A stretch of DNA of 64,000 bases from Caecitellus pseudoparvulus (Eukaryota > Bigyra: Bicosoecida): contig CBFFRQ010000079.1 of the NCBI GenBank assembly GCA_965644315.1, forward strand, positions 62,001-126,000, in the 5' to 3' direction. The notes beneath the pieces were generated by a model. It was given only the letters and a program-made list of their open reading frames with translations. It did not search any database and had not been told where the DNA came from. Positions 19,060-28,549 of the stretch are shown one piece after another. Both the position numbers and the translations under genes were made by a program. Position 1 is the stretch's first letter, and each line of letters begins with the position of its first letter.

Positions 19060-20019
19060 ATGGCAGCACAAAGTGCGGCAGACGCCACTTTGCAGGGTGG
19101 TGCCGGTGCGGAAATTGTGTCACCTTCCTCCACCCACGGAACTCGAAGCACACTGACATTGGGGAGTATTGTCGACGCATCAGGAGGAGGGCTGGTCATA
19201 CGTGCAGGTGCGGACCAGGTCCAGCGTGCCAATACAGCGTTGCAAGAGCTGCAGGACTGTGCTGGGGACTTGCCGCCAACAGAGCTGGCTGGCCTGCTCT
19301 GTAGCCTGGTTGGCACCCGGGAGGCCCCGCAGTCCAGTCCCGACTGTGGGGATGCCTTGCACTGTTCCACTACTTCCAAGGGGTGGCTGCGCAGAGGCCT
19401 TCAGTGCGCCGTCGCAGCTGCTCATGTCGCTGCCGGCGCTGCACGTGAGGAGCAGGAGCACCCATGGCACAGCATCCTGAGCCGCTACGACCTGCGCGTC
19501 GCCACAGCACACGACATGGAAGGTGTACTGTGCCTCGTCCAGGAGCTAGCAGAGTTCGAGCGTGAGCCGGAGGCTGTCAAGGTGAGCAGGGAAGTGCTGC
19601 AGCGGGACGGCTTCCCCGAAGACACCGACCCGCTCTTCTACGTGTGCCTGCTCCACCAGCCCGGGGAGGCAGTGCCTGCAGGCATGGCTTTCCTGTACGT
19701 GAACTACTCCACCTGGACGGGCAAGTGCATGTACCTGGAGGACCTGTACATCCGGCCCGCCCATCGACGGGGAGGGCTGGGCACCTTCCTCATCGACGTT
19801 CTTGCCACTGCCGCCTCCGTCACCGGCTGTGCCCGCCTGTCTTGGCAAGTGTTGGACTGGAACACGCCGGCAGTGGCGTGCTATGATGCGCTTGGGGCGG
19901 CCAACGAGAAGGAGTGGCTGAACTACCGACTGCACGCCGACGGCATCGAGAAGCGGGCACAGGCCGGCCTCAGAGGCGAGAAAATCCCCCATGCCTCGCC
20001 TGCCCCAGTGCGAAAGTGA
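19060..20019 (+). CDS. GNAT N-acetyltransferase, diamine (spermidine/spermine) type
   Basis: The C-terminal 170 residues follow the SAT1 pattern: LRVATAHDMEGVLCLVQELA, FEREPEAVKVS, LQRDGFPEDTDPLFYVCL, NYSTWTGKCMYLEDLYI, the acetyl-CoA loop RRGGLGTFLIDVLA and SWQVLDWNTPAVACYDALGA. SAT enzymes acetylate polyamines with acetyl-CoA, or thialysine in the SAT2 branch; which substrate applies here is not decidable. About 150 residues of low-similarity, partly helical sequence precede the domain. The ATG at 19060 is chosen; an in-frame ATG at 19009 would add a short hydrophobic leader (RARVLVLLLTQT). An exact TGCGGAAAT lies 48 bp after the chosen start, inside the frame. Single exon. Confidence 0.82.
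   Translation: MAAQSAADATLQGGAGAEIVSPSSTHGTRSTLTLGSIVDASGGGLVIRAGADQVQRANTALQELQDCAGDLPPTELAGLLCSLVGTREAPQSSPDCGDALHCSTTSKGWLRRGLQCAVAAAHVAAGAAREEQEHPWHSILSRYDLRVATAHDMEGVLCLVQELAEFEREPEAVKVSREVLQRDGFPEDTDPLFYVCLLHQPGEAVPAGMAFLYVNYSTWTGKCMYLEDLYIRPAHRRGGLGTFLIDVLATAASVTGCARLSWQVLDWNTPAVACYDALGAANEKEWLNYRLHADGIEKRAQAGLRGEKIPHASPAPVRK
19107..19115. promoter_or_regulatory. TGCGGAAAT element near the SAT-type gene start
   Basis: Exact 9-mer, 47-98 bp downstream of the two candidate ATGs. If it is a promoter element, translation may begin further downstream. Confidence 0.45.
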
Positions 20020-20275
20020 CACCGCCTGGCTCGTCCTTGGGCTGTAGATGCAGAGCTGGCCGCAGCGTTTGGAGCTGGACAAGCGTGATCCAGCCCTGCA
20101 GCTGGGGCGGAATGATGTGTCAGTCAAATCCATACACCAGTCGCACAATGGCTTGTTTACATGGTGGTTTCGCTATTCCTCAGTGGACGACTACCAGCTC
20201 TGGCTCCCAGAAGTCCGCAGGCCTGCTGGTCTTGGTTCCAGTTTCCGCATTCCGCAAGCTGACCTTTCCAGCGAC

Positions 20276-21939
20276 ATGGCTGACACCCAGCAGCACCCTG
20301 ACGGCGTTCTTGTGACGGCGCTGGGCGAAAATGCTCCCATGCACGTCTGGGACGCAGCGAATGGCGCGCTGCTTTTTTCTTTCAAGGCCAACGCTTGCGT
20401 TCCACGAAGTGGGTGCCATGCGACACGCTCCTGAACTGTGCCGCCTGCTCACGGCCATCCCCCTCGCGCCACAGCGCTCACCTCACTCCAGTACCAAAGC
20501 ATCAAGGACCACACATCTCACAGCTACTACCTCCTTGCCGCCCAGGCCACTAGGCCTGCCGTGCGTGCCTGGACCTGGGGCAAGGAAGCTGCCACGTTCA
20601 CATCTGGCTTGGCTGAGCGCCTCGTGTCCCTCACCGCATCCCCAGACGGCGCCTTGGTCCTGGGGGGATCCGTGTCTGGCAAAGCATACCTGTGGGCGGC
20701 AGCCTCTGGCCGCCTCCTGGCCGTCTGGCAAGCCCACTACAAGCCCATCAGTGCAGCGCACTTCCTGTCCGGCAGCACCCAGCTGGTCACGGGCGGCGAG
20801 GACGCCAACGTCCACGTGTGGAACACCACAGAGTGCGTGGCGCATGCTGCAGCGCTACGCCGTCGATTCGCAGACACGCCTCCCCCCCCCCTCACAGTGT
20901 CCTCGCGTCGACGGATGCCGCCGCCGCAGCAGCCACCCCCCAAGTGTCCATGACAGGGCACAGCCTCGCCATCACCTGCATCGCCTCCATGCATGTCGCC
21001 GGCACCGCCTTGCTCCTCACCGGCGCCTCAGACCGCAGTGTCAAGGTGTGGCACGCCTCCACCGGCGCCCTGCTCACCACCCGCACCTGCGAGGCAGCCG
21101 TGACTGCCGCAGTGCTCAGCCCCGGCGCTAGCACTGCGTTCGTGGGCCTGGCCAGCGGGGACATCCTGCAGCTGCCCATCCTGCAGCTGGTCACGCAGGA
21201 CGTTCCTGCCGTGCAGGCAGCCAAGGCTGAGGGGGGCGTCGCGAGCTTGGCCCTGCCCCCATCCGGCACACCCTCGTCTGGGCTGGCAGAGGGCACGACG
21301 CTCCAGGGGCACAGCGGGGCCATCCACAGCCTGGCTCTGCATGGTGCGGGGCACGTGCTGTTCTCCGCCTCTGCCGACGGCGATGTGCGCTTCTGGGACG
21401 TGCCCAGTGGCCAGTGCATTCGCACCGTGACGCCCAACCGCGTCAGCAATGTCACGGCGTCTGCCGCTGGACCGGGCGGCGCAGGCGCTGCCATCCCCGT
21501 GACCAGCCTGCTCTGGGCACCCCAGCCACCCGGCTTCCCTTCTGGTGTGCCCGCCCGCAATGCGCCTCCGTGCACTGCCTTGGCCAAGTTCAAGCAGCCC
21601 GTGGGGACAGCCGACGCGGCGGGGGTGGAGGCGGTGGCGGAGCAGGGCGTCCTCATGCACTTCCCTGCCCCTGCAGCACCCCATGATGACTTTGGAGATG
21701 TCTTGGCTCGCGGTGAGGCTGCCTGGTGGGCGGCTGCCGGCTCAGGGGGTGGAGCTGCACCTGCCGGAGGCCCTGGTGCTGCGGCTGCTCCAGCGGCAGA
21801 CACTGCACAGCTGCAAGCCGAAGTAGCACGGCTGCAGGAGGAAGTGGCAAGGTGGCAGGCAGTGAACAACACCCTCGTGCAGCGGCTGCAGAGTGCGGAG
21901 GCGGGCGCACCCCCCAAGCGCTCACGCGGCACAGAGTAG
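20276..21939 (+). CDS. WDR18: WDR18/Ipi3-like WD40 protein (ribosome biogenesis)
   Basis: Three exons, introns 20409-20474 and about 20830-20900. It starts MADTQQHPDGVLVTALGENA and then HVWDAANGALLFSFKAN. The blades follow the WDR18/Ipi3 order: YYLLAAQATRPAVRAWTWG, LVSLTASPDGALVLGGSVSG, LLAVWQAHYKPIS, LVTGGEDANVHVW, LLLTGASDRSVKVW, FVGLASGDILQLPI, LQGHSGAIHSLAL, and FSASADGDVRFWDVPSGQC followed by IRTV, which matches the family's QCIRTV. A C-terminal coiled coil (LQAEVARLQEEVARWQAVNN) and a basic tail (PPKRSRGTE) end the protein. WDR18/Ipi3 works with PELP1 and TEX10 (Rix1 complex) in 60S pre-ribosome maturation. About 510 residues. A TGCGGAAAC near-match lies 27 bp before the ATG. Confidence 0.85.
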
Positions 21940-22078
21940 TGGAACAGATCCACTGCCCCGCCAATCCATTCCTGTGACGGTCCGCCTCACTGCTCTGCAC
22001 CGCGTAAAGCCACTGTGACTCCCTCTGCTTGATTCTGATCCTGTACTTCGGTCCTTGAGCGCTCCCTCTTCTGCTGCC

Positions 22079-23107
22079 ATGGCCCGTGCCAGGTCTATTT
22101 CGCTGCCTGTGAGCCACTCAGCGACGGCGCTCTGTGCGGCCCCTGAAGCACCGGACACGAGACGCTTCGCAGGATGTTGCCGAGGACACGACCATCTTCG
22201 TGGATGATGATGCCGCTTACAACAGCAAGCACTTCGTGATTCCTCCCCAATACGCTGTGAGAACGCCCGCCAAGCTTGGTGCGGAAATTGATTGCCCCCA
22301 CCACTCCCCCGAATCACGGACCGTGCTGCTCAGGAGTACATTGATAGCGTCATGATTCCGCATGGAATGATTGTGGACCGCATCAACAGGCTGGCCCAGT
22401 TCATCTACGACGACTACATGAAGCAGGGCAAGACGCCTCACATCCTCGGTGCGCAGCGGCACTTTCCTGTGCTCACCTGGGTCAGACTCTCACGCCGCAC
22501 TGCCTCCACCCGCCCGCAGCTGTGCTGAAAGGAGGGCATGCATTCTTCACTGGTTCGTGCCACGTGTCTCGTGGCGAGCGTGGCGCTGTGGCTGTCACTC
22601 CCCCCTGCTCGCCTGTGCGCAGACTTGATCCGGGCCATCGGGCAGCTGCAGGTGAACAGCAGCAGCCTGCGCGTGCCGTACACCTTCGACTTCATCCGCG
22701 CCAAGAGCTACGAGGGAACTGAGAGCACTGGCAAGGTGACCGTCACAGGCGTGAAGCTGGAGGAGCTGAAGGGGCGGCATGTGGTGCTGGTGGAGGACAT
22801 CATTGACACGGGCAAGACCATGTCCATCCTGGTGCCCATGATGGAGGAGCACTGCCGCAGCGTGCGCGTGGCGTCCTTGCTGAACAAGCGCAACCCCGCC
22901 GCCGTCGGCTTCAAGGCGCACTACGTTGGTTTCGACATCCCAGACAAGTTCGTCGTCGGGTACAACCTGGACTACAACGAGGCGTTCAGGGAAATGGACC
23001 ACATCTGCGTCATCAACGCCAAGGGCATCGACGCCTTCAAGGACTTCGAGGCGGCTGCCGGCACAGACGCCGACGCAGCTGCGGCCGCACAGGCGGGCGA
23101 CCAGTGA
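22079..23107 (+). CDS. HPRT: hypoxanthine-guanine phosphoribosyltransferase, animal type
   Basis: Five exons, about 200 residues. Exon 1 MARARSISLP; exon 2 ...FVDDDAAYNSKHFVIPPQYA; exon 3 EYIDSVMIPHGMIVDRINRL to HIL; exon 4 is only 33 nt (22520-22552) and encodes AVLKGGHAFFT; exon 5 DLIRAIGQLQVNSSSLRVPY onward. Diagnostic sites: the cis-peptide loop VLKGG, FDFIRAKSYEGTESTG in the flexible catalytic loop, and the PRPP loop VLVEDIIDTGKTM. The C-terminal IPDKFVVGYNLDYNE binds the purine. It converts hypoxanthine or guanine plus PRPP to IMP or GMP in purine salvage. The sequence resembles animal and protist HGPRT rather than bacterial Hpt. Exon junctions all hold frame. An exact TGCGGAAAT sits in intron 2. 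Confidence 0.96.
22280..22288. promoter_or_regulatory. TGCGGAAAT element in an HPRT intron
   Basis: Exact 9-mer in the intron after the second exon, 201 bp downstream of the ATG. Confidence 0.5.
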
Positions 23108-23216
23108 GGCTGCCTCACCTCCAGCATTGGCGTGGACGCGGCACATCTGCAGCGCACGCGCGAGGACTCCGCATCTTAATGACTGTGTTCGATGGGGTAA
23201 ATGCACTCAATGTGCC

Positions 23217-25337
23217 ATGGCCCGGCGTGCTGCGCTCGCTGGGCCTCTGTGGCTTGTGCTGAGCGTGCTGATTGGAGGAGAGGGCGGACCGATTTCCGCA
23301 CAGCAGGCAAGCCCCGCCGACGCCTGGCAGCAAGCCACGGTGGAAGGGAACGCAAGTACTGCACAAGGTGTCTGCTCCCCCGTTGCCAAGCTTCACATGG
23401 TGATGCTCTCTGCGGCAGACGACGCAGCATTGCTCTCCGCTGCCACTTCAAACGAGGGCTGGCCCAAACCCCATCAAGTGCCGCAAACACCGGAACCTGC
23501 GGTGGCTGTCTGGACAGCAGGCGTTGCCTTCGGTTGCAGTGCCGATGCCTTGCGTCGTTGGCATCTTGAAGATGCCCCCCTTCTCACATCCTGGCAGGCC
23601 TGCTTGCAACGTGCAGGCCTGCCGCCCCTCCCTGCGCCGCTGCCACTTGATGCAGCCCAGCGCACTGCTGCAGCCTCCACGGCGCAGCTGTGCGCGGGCT
23701 CCGCTTCCCAGCAGAAACACCACAGTGAACCTGCACTGCCTGGTCTTGCGTCCCTCGTCCTAGCTCGACTGGAGGCACTGGCTTCGTTTCTGGGCAAGCC
23801 ACAACGCTCTGCGGTGCAACCCTGCACGGTGGTGGTTGGCGCAGGGCCAGTGGGCACCGCAGCGGCATTTGCAGCGCTGCGCTCAGGGGCGTGCGTCAGA
23901 CTCGTTGAGCAGCGCAGTGCCTACACGCGCGACACATGGTTTGACATCATGCCCCCGCCGTGGTACACGTCCGCGCACTGGCTGGCCCCCCTGCGCCCGG
24001 ACCTGAGCAGCATGCACGTGCAGTGGCAGGGCAGGCTGCCCTTCGAGCCCAGCGCGTGGCAGCACTGGTCAGGCCCGCGCTCAGAAGCCCAAGTCATGAC
24101 TGTGCGCTGCCATGAGCTGGAGACGTGGCTGGCTGCGCTGCTGGCCATCGCTAGCGCTGCCGAGTGGCCCGTGCAGCTCCTGGCGCCGTACACCGTCACG
24201 GAGGTGTGTGCGGACCGCAGTGAGCTGCAGCTGCGGCCAGGCAGGCACCGCTCCGTGACTTCAGCACCGGGGCCCTGCTCACAGACCATGCCCGGGTCAC
24301 TGTCCCTGCCCTTCAGTGCTCTGGTGCTGGCCACTGGGGCAGCCTCGCCACTGCCGCGCGCCCTCGGCCTCAGCACGCGGCAAGTGGAGGAGGTGACTCT
24401 GCCGCACCTCCAACGCCCCCTTCACGTTGCAGGGCTGCAGCAGGTGACACTCATTCTACACTTTCAACCTGTGCCTCAACCTGACGGCAGCTTGGCGTGT
24501 CCAGAACTCGCAGGCGGAGTCGACCCCTGGTCCATCGCGTTCGAAGCCCCCCACGACGCCACAGCGGTGTTCCGGCGATGGTACCTCCCGCAGGCCTGCC
24601 ACATGCAGGTGTTGCTGGGCCACTCCGCTGGCCAAACTGCCCTGGCCACGTACACCGAGGCAGCAGCACGTGCGAGGAGCAGTGCGTCTGACAGTGCAGC
24701 CACGGTGGGTGGGCAGGGGCAGGTGGGGCAGCTGCACACGTCAGTGGGCGGCTGCACGGCGCCAGAGCCCGCCCACGCCCACTGGCAGTGGCGCGCACTG
24801 CCCTGGCCCACCCTGCTGCGCGTCGCACGGCACTACCTCGCAGACCCCGCCCTTCACACCGAGGCGGGCCTGTGGGCAGGGCTGTGTGGCGCCCCCGGCG
24901 GCGGCGTGCGGGGCCGGGTGGTGCCGGTACGCATCACCGCGGCAAACCACACAGTGAGCACCCACGCAGGCAGCCCTGTCTTCCTCGTGGGCGACGCCGC
25001 CGTGTCCGCCCACTACCGCCTGGGCATCGGTGTCAACAGTGGCGTGGGCAGCATGCATTGGCTGACTGCCGCACTGCGCTCCCTACGACCCGCCGTGGCG
25101 CCTGCTGTGCAAGAGTGGGACGCGGCTGGCATGCAGCGCGTGCAGAACATGTCTGCCCTGCAGTCCAGCGTGGTGTTCATGGAGGCCTACTGCGGCCTGG
25201 TGTTGTTCTGGGACTGGTCTGCGCCGTCGTTGTGGCAGGCGCCAAGGTGGCACCGCCCAGTGTGGTCCTCTGGAGACTACGAACCCGTGCAGCACTCTGA
25301 CAGCGCCTTGCAGGCGTGCCTTGCGCGGTACATGTGA
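23217..25337 (+). CDS. secretory-pathway FAD-dependent oxidoreductase, monooxygenase fold
   Basis: Single exon, 706 residues. The start MARRAALAGPLWLVLSVLIG looks like a signal peptide. A low-complexity 170-residue region precedes a Rossmann dinucleotide loop, VVVGAGPVGTAAAFAALRSG, ending in the ribose-binding acidic residue of LVEQRSAYTRD. Later come LVLATGAASPLPRALGL (ATG motif) and FLVGDAAVSAHYRLGIGVNS, the GD motif that contacts FAD in flavin monooxygenases. The R-S-A-Y-T-R-D stretch after the first loop is reminiscent of MICAL-type monooxygenases. No actin-binding or other extra domain is present. Substrate unknown. An exact ATTTCCGCA occurs 75 bp inside the coding sequence. Confidence 0.8.
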   Translation: MARRAALAGPLWLVLSVLIGGEGGPISAQQASPADAWQQATVEGNASTAQGVCSPVAKLHMVMLSAADDAALLSAATSNEGWPKPHQVPQTPEPAVAVWTAGVAFGCSADALRRWHLEDAPLLTSWQACLQRAGLPPLPAPLPLDAAQRTAAASTAQLCAGSASQQKHHSEPALPGLASLVLARLEALASFLGKPQRSAVQPCTVVVGAGPVGTAAAFAALRSGACVRLVEQRSAYTRDTWFDIMPPPWYTSAHWLAPLRPDLSSMHVQWQGRLPFEPSAWQHWSGPRSEAQVMTVRCHELETWLAALLAIASAAEWPVQLLAPYTVTEVCADRSELQLRPGRHRSVTSAPGPCSQTMPGSLSLPFSALVLATGAASPLPRALGLSTRQVEEVTLPHLQRPLHVAGLQQVTLILHFQPVPQPDGSLACPELAGGVDPWSIAFEAPHDATAVFRRWYLPQACHMQVLLGHSAGQTALATYTEAAARARSSASDSAATVGGQGQVGQLHTSVGGCTAPEPAHAHWQWRALPWPTLLRVARHYLADPALHTEAGLWAGLCGAPGGGVRGRVVPVRITAANHTVSTHAGSPVFLVGDAAVSAHYRLGIGVNSGVGSMHWLTAALRSLRPAVAPAVQEWDAAGMQRVQNMSALQSSVVFMEAYCGLVLFWDWSAPSLWQAPRWHRPVWSSGDYEPVQHSDSALQACLARYM
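23292..23300. promoter_or_regulatory. ATTTCCGCA element at the 5' end of the FAD oxidoreductase gene
   Basis: Exact 9-mer, 75 bp downstream of the chosen ATG. The only copies that would fall in coding sequence are this one and the one in the SAT-type gene. Confidence 0.45.
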
Positions 25338-25352
25338 GCAGCAGCAGCCATG

Positions 25353-25360
25353 AATGCATT
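25353..25360. terminator. candidate bidirectional 3'-end signal AATGCATT
   Basis: Palindromic octamer in the 34-bp gap between the convergent FAD oxidoreductase and MICOS-like stops. Confidence 0.45.
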
Positions 25361-25371
25361 GGCAGCGGGCT

Positions 25372-25767
25372 TCACCTGTCTTCGCCCTTGTCCTTGCCGC
25401 TGGACAGCGCACCGTCCAAGCCCTCCCGCACGCTCAGCACGCCGTAGTTCCAGGAGGACACGAACTTGTTCCACAGGTGGGCTGAGAACTCCCCCTGGAA
25501 AGCGCTGGACACTGACGTGAAGACCTCTGGGCGGTCGATCTGAGGTGGGCGTGGGCAGAGCAGTGTGGCACCGTTTCGACCGCGTTTCGCGCTGCAGCCT
25601 ACCTTTGTCAGCGTGTCCATGCCGGGCACCTGCTCCTGCATCTTGGAGATTCCTCGAGCTGCCACTTCCGCTCGGTTCCACACGCCGTCCTGCACAAAGT
25701 AGTATGCCGTGGCGGCGGCGCCAGCGCCCAGGCCGGCGTAGAGAAGCTTGGCGCCCAAGTACCCCAT
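25372..25767 (-). CDS. small mitochondrial membrane protein, MICOS Mic12/Mic13-like
   Basis: Two exons, about 110 residues. It starts MGYLGAKLLYAGLGAGAAAT with one N-terminal membrane helix running into AYYFVQDGVWN. A 66-nt intron (gtaggc...cctcag) leads to IDRPEVFTSVSSAFQGEF and WNKFVSSWNYGVLSVREGL, then a Lys/Glu-rich end. One membrane helix, a short amphipathic linker and a C-terminal W-N-x-G-V helix are what Mic12/Mic13 (QIL1) proteins of the cristae-junction complex show. The similarity is short and low, so a different small inner-membrane protein is possible. The ATG is assigned at 25767. GAAACGC-type heptamers lie in the intron. Confidence 0.45.
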   Translation of the reverse strand: MGYLGAKLLYAGLGAGAAATAYYFVQDGVWNRAEVAARGISKMQEQVPGMDTLTKVGCSAKRGRNGATLLCPRPPQIDRPEVFTSVSSAFQGEFSAHLWNKFVSSWNYGVLSVREGLDGALSSGKDKGEDR

Positions 25768-26016
25768 GGCGATGACGCTGCACTCGTGAGCCGTGTCACA
25801 ATGGCAAAATGGCACACAATCAAACTACCAGCAGACGTTTCCTGCAAACTTGGCAGTCCGTTGCGGTGCTCGCAGAATTGGTGTTTTGGGCCTGGCCGAA
25901 AGTTGTCGTGCTGTGCCCAACGCAATCGAAACGCAAGCCAGCCTGGGCAATTCCGTGGCATCCTTCGCCGACGTGAAAGCTCCTTGCCCGCGTTCCAATC
26001 TTCATTTGACGCCATT

Positions 26017-28530
26017 ATGGCAGACCCTGCCCCCGAGGAGGTTGTGCCTCCTTCCGCAGAGGAGCTGGAGCAGCAGCAGCGCGAGGAGGCAGAGCTTGCG
26101 GCAGTGCAGCAGCGCCTGGAGGCTGTGCGCGCTGCAAAGCGCCAAGCGGCCGCCCCTGCCCCCCAGCCTGGTGACGAAGAAGAGGATCTGCTTGGAGACA
26201 CTGATGCGTTGATCGCTGCTGCAAAGGCGTCCGCTGAGGCTGCCCGAAAGGCTGCTGCCGCAGCTGATGGCTTCGCCATTGCAACTTCGGCGCCGTCCAC
26301 CGCCACGGCACTCACGGAGGCCCGGGAACAAGCAACGGCGGCAGCCGTCGAGGCAGAGGCCGCCTCCGTGCCTGCACCATCGTCTGCAGTCCCCTCTGCG
26401 GTGGCGCCTGCGCAAGCGGAGGAGGAGGAAGAGGAGGAGGGTGCAGGTGGCCCTGTCTTCTCCAACGCAGCGTGGTCTGAGCGCGTCCGCAACGAACGCG
26501 AGAAAGAAGTCATGGGCATGCTGCAGGACTCCATCGGCGGCGACAGGGAAAAGCTCAGTCTGTTCAAGAGCGCCTCGAAGATGTACCGGGACGGCGGCGT
26601 CACGCCCGAGCAGTTCATGCGTGCTGTGACCAAGCTCGTCGGCGGGCCCACTGCGCGCCGCATGCTGCCCGTCCTGGCTGACGCCATGCCCGACCAAGAG
26701 CGCAGGGAGGGCCTGCATGAGGCATTCCGCGCTGCTCAGCGGGAGGCGGCTGTGAGGCAGGCCACAGGCGGCGTGCCCCCGTCCACGGCGCCTGTCGCTG
26801 CAGCACCCTCCACGTCCACTGCAGCCCAGCCGCTGTTCACTGTGCCTGCCGCGGCGCCAGCCGTGCCGCCACCAGGGGCACTCACGTTTGGCGACGAGGC
26901 AGACGAGGAAGGCAGCAAGCATGCCTCGCCGTCGAGCGCTGCCGCCCCGCCGCGGGCCACGCCAGATGACCTCTTTGCCCCCTCAGCCGACAAGGTGGGC
27001 CCGGCCGCCGGGGGAGAGGAGGCCCTCGCGGGCGGCAAGTGCCTGCGCACTGTGCCAGTGCAGGCTCCAGAGGAAGTCGTCTTCGACCCGCTGGCTGCCG
27101 CGCCACCCAAGGCAGCTGTAGCTCCGGCAGCAGCTGCCTTCGACCCGCTCTCCACGCTGCCGTCCAAGCCAGCCCCCGCCGCGACGGTGTGCGCACCTCC
27201 CCCTGCGGCAGCCGAGCAGCCAGAAGCTCCTGGCAGCGCCCATGCTGAACCGGGCCCCAAGGACCCTGCACCTCCCAGCTCGGCCCACGTGCTGGGCCCT
27301 GAGGGCAAGTGCTCCACCCCAGCCGCCACCTCACCGGCGTTCGAGGGAGCCGGTGCGAGTGGCTCCAGCGCCATCGAGCCCACGTCCACCAGGCCCGCCC
27401 CAGGGCCCGCGCCAGACTCGGCGCCAGCGCAGTCTGAGCAGAGCAGCGAGGCTGCAGCCAGTGCAAGCGGGGGCGGGGGCGGATTCTTCGGCTCCCTGTT
27501 CGGGGCGCCAGCACCAGCGCCAGCGCCAGAGCCACTCCCCCAGCTAGAAGACGTTGTCGCACAGTGCCCCCACCACGGTGGAACGTTGATGGTGCAGATG
27601 TATGCGGCAGTGACGGAGAAGGACGCCTCTGGCAAGGAGTACACTGAGTACGCCCTGCAGTGTGTGTGGGAGCGGCAGGGCACCACCGTGCGGTGGCTCG
27701 TGGGCAGGCGGTACTCTGAGTTCCACACCCTGCATGAGGGACTGCGCCCAGTGCTGGAGGGCAAGGCACAGTACGGGGGACGCCTCCTGCCGCCACTCCC
27801 CGGCAAGAGCCTGTTTGGGGGCCTGACATCCTCCATCGTGCAGCAGCGCCGGAGGGACCTGGCGGTGTACCTCCGGCACCTCTTCGCTGGCTTCCCCGTC
27901 GTGCTCATGACGACGCAGATGGACGCCTTCCTCATGCTCACGCCCCGCATCGGTGCGACGCTGAACAAGTTCCTGGAAGCCGAAAGAACAGCTGCAGCTT
28001 CCATGCCGGCAGCACCCGCACAGCCACAAGCCAGCACTGCGTCCGCCTCCCCAGTGCCTGGTCCTGGAGTGGATCCGCTGAGCGGGCAGCCCCTTTCGCA
28101 GCCTGCCCAGGCCTCTGAGGCGGGGGCGGGCCAAGGAGATGCCGAGTGCGTCACGTTCTTCAACAGCCTGGGCGCCCCACGTGCCCTGACGGCTGACGAG
28201 CTAGAGCAGCAGAGCAAGGTCCTCGCTGGCACCTTCTCTGCGCTGCTCAACACGCCCCGAGGCAGTGGGCCACAGGCGGTGCTGAATGCGCGCATCACGT
28301 CGGCTGCACGCGCCGTGCGTACTGCCCAGGCATGCCTGGAGTTGAGCCTGGCGGCTTCAACGGAAGAGGCCTCCTGGCCAGCCTTGGGTCTGCGCGCCGA
28401 AGCAGGGCAGAGCCTGCACGTTGCCGCCAGCGAGTACACCAGCACCGCCGTGGACTTGCAGGATTCCCTTGCCCGCGGCTTGCAGGAGTTTCAGAGCTTG
28501 AAGGCGGCGGTGTCGCTGATGGGCAGGTGA
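26017..28530 (+). CDS. PX-domain protein with ZNF598-type helical domain
   Basis: Single exon, 837 residues. Acidic coiled N-terminus (EELEQQQREEAELAAVQQRL). Residues about 157-243 contain LFKSASKMYRDGGVTPEQFM and LADAMPDQERREGLHEAF, which fits the small helical domain at the C-terminus of ZNF598/Hel2-type proteins. A long Ala/Pro/Glu-rich disordered region follows, with repeated FDPL motifs. A PX phosphoinositide-binding domain is at about 520-650: GRRYSEFHTLHEGLRP, LLPPLPGKSLFGG, QRRRDLAVYLRHLFAGFPVV. The C-terminus is helical. PX proteins bind PI3P on endosomes, so this is probably a sorting-nexin-like endosomal adaptor. The combination with a ZNF598-type module is unfamiliar to me. The convergent neighbour ends 19 bp away. 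Confidence 0.88.
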   Translation: MADPAPEEVVPPSAEELEQQQREEAELAAVQQRLEAVRAAKRQAAAPAPQPGDEEEDLLGDTDALIAAAKASAEAARKAAAAADGFAIATSAPSTATALTEAREQATAAAVEAEAASVPAPSSAVPSAVAPAQAEEEEEEEGAGGPVFSNAAWSERVRNEREKEVMGMLQDSIGGDREKLSLFKSASKMYRDGGVTPEQFMRAVTKLVGGPTARRMLPVLADAMPDQERREGLHEAFRAAQREAAVRQATGGVPPSTAPVAAAPSTSTAAQPLFTVPAAAPAVPPPGALTFGDEADEEGSKHASPSSAAAPPRATPDDLFAPSADKVGPAAGGEEALAGGKCLRTVPVQAPEEVVFDPLAAAPPKAAVAPAAAAFDPLSTLPSKPAPAATVCAPPPAAAEQPEAPGSAHAEPGPKDPAPPSSAHVLGPEGKCSTPAATSPAFEGAGASGSSAIEPTSTRPAPGPAPDSAPAQSEQSSEAAASASGGGGGFFGSLFGAPAPAPAPEPLPQLEDVVAQCPHHGGTLMVQMYAAVTEKDASGKEYTEYALQCVWERQGTTVRWLVGRRYSEFHTLHEGLRPVLEGKAQYGGRLLPPLPGKSLFGGLTSSIVQQRRRDLAVYLRHLFAGFPVVLMTTQMDAFLMLTPRIGATLNKFLEAERTAAASMPAAPAQPQASTASASPVPGPGVDPLSGQPLSQPAQASEAGAGQGDAECVTFFNSLGAPRALTADELEQQSKVLAGTFSALLNTPRGSGPQAVLNARITSAARAVRTAQACLELSLAASTEEASWPALGLRAEAGQSLHVAASEYTSTAVDLQDSLARGLQEFQSLKAAVSLMGR

Positions 28531-28541
28531 CGCGCGCGAAC

Positions 28542-28549
28542 AATGCATT
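28542..28549. terminator. candidate bidirectional 3'-end signal AATGCATT
   Basis: Palindromic octamer filling the 19-bp gap between the convergent PX and P-loop kinase stops, directly abutting the latter. Confidence 0.45.
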
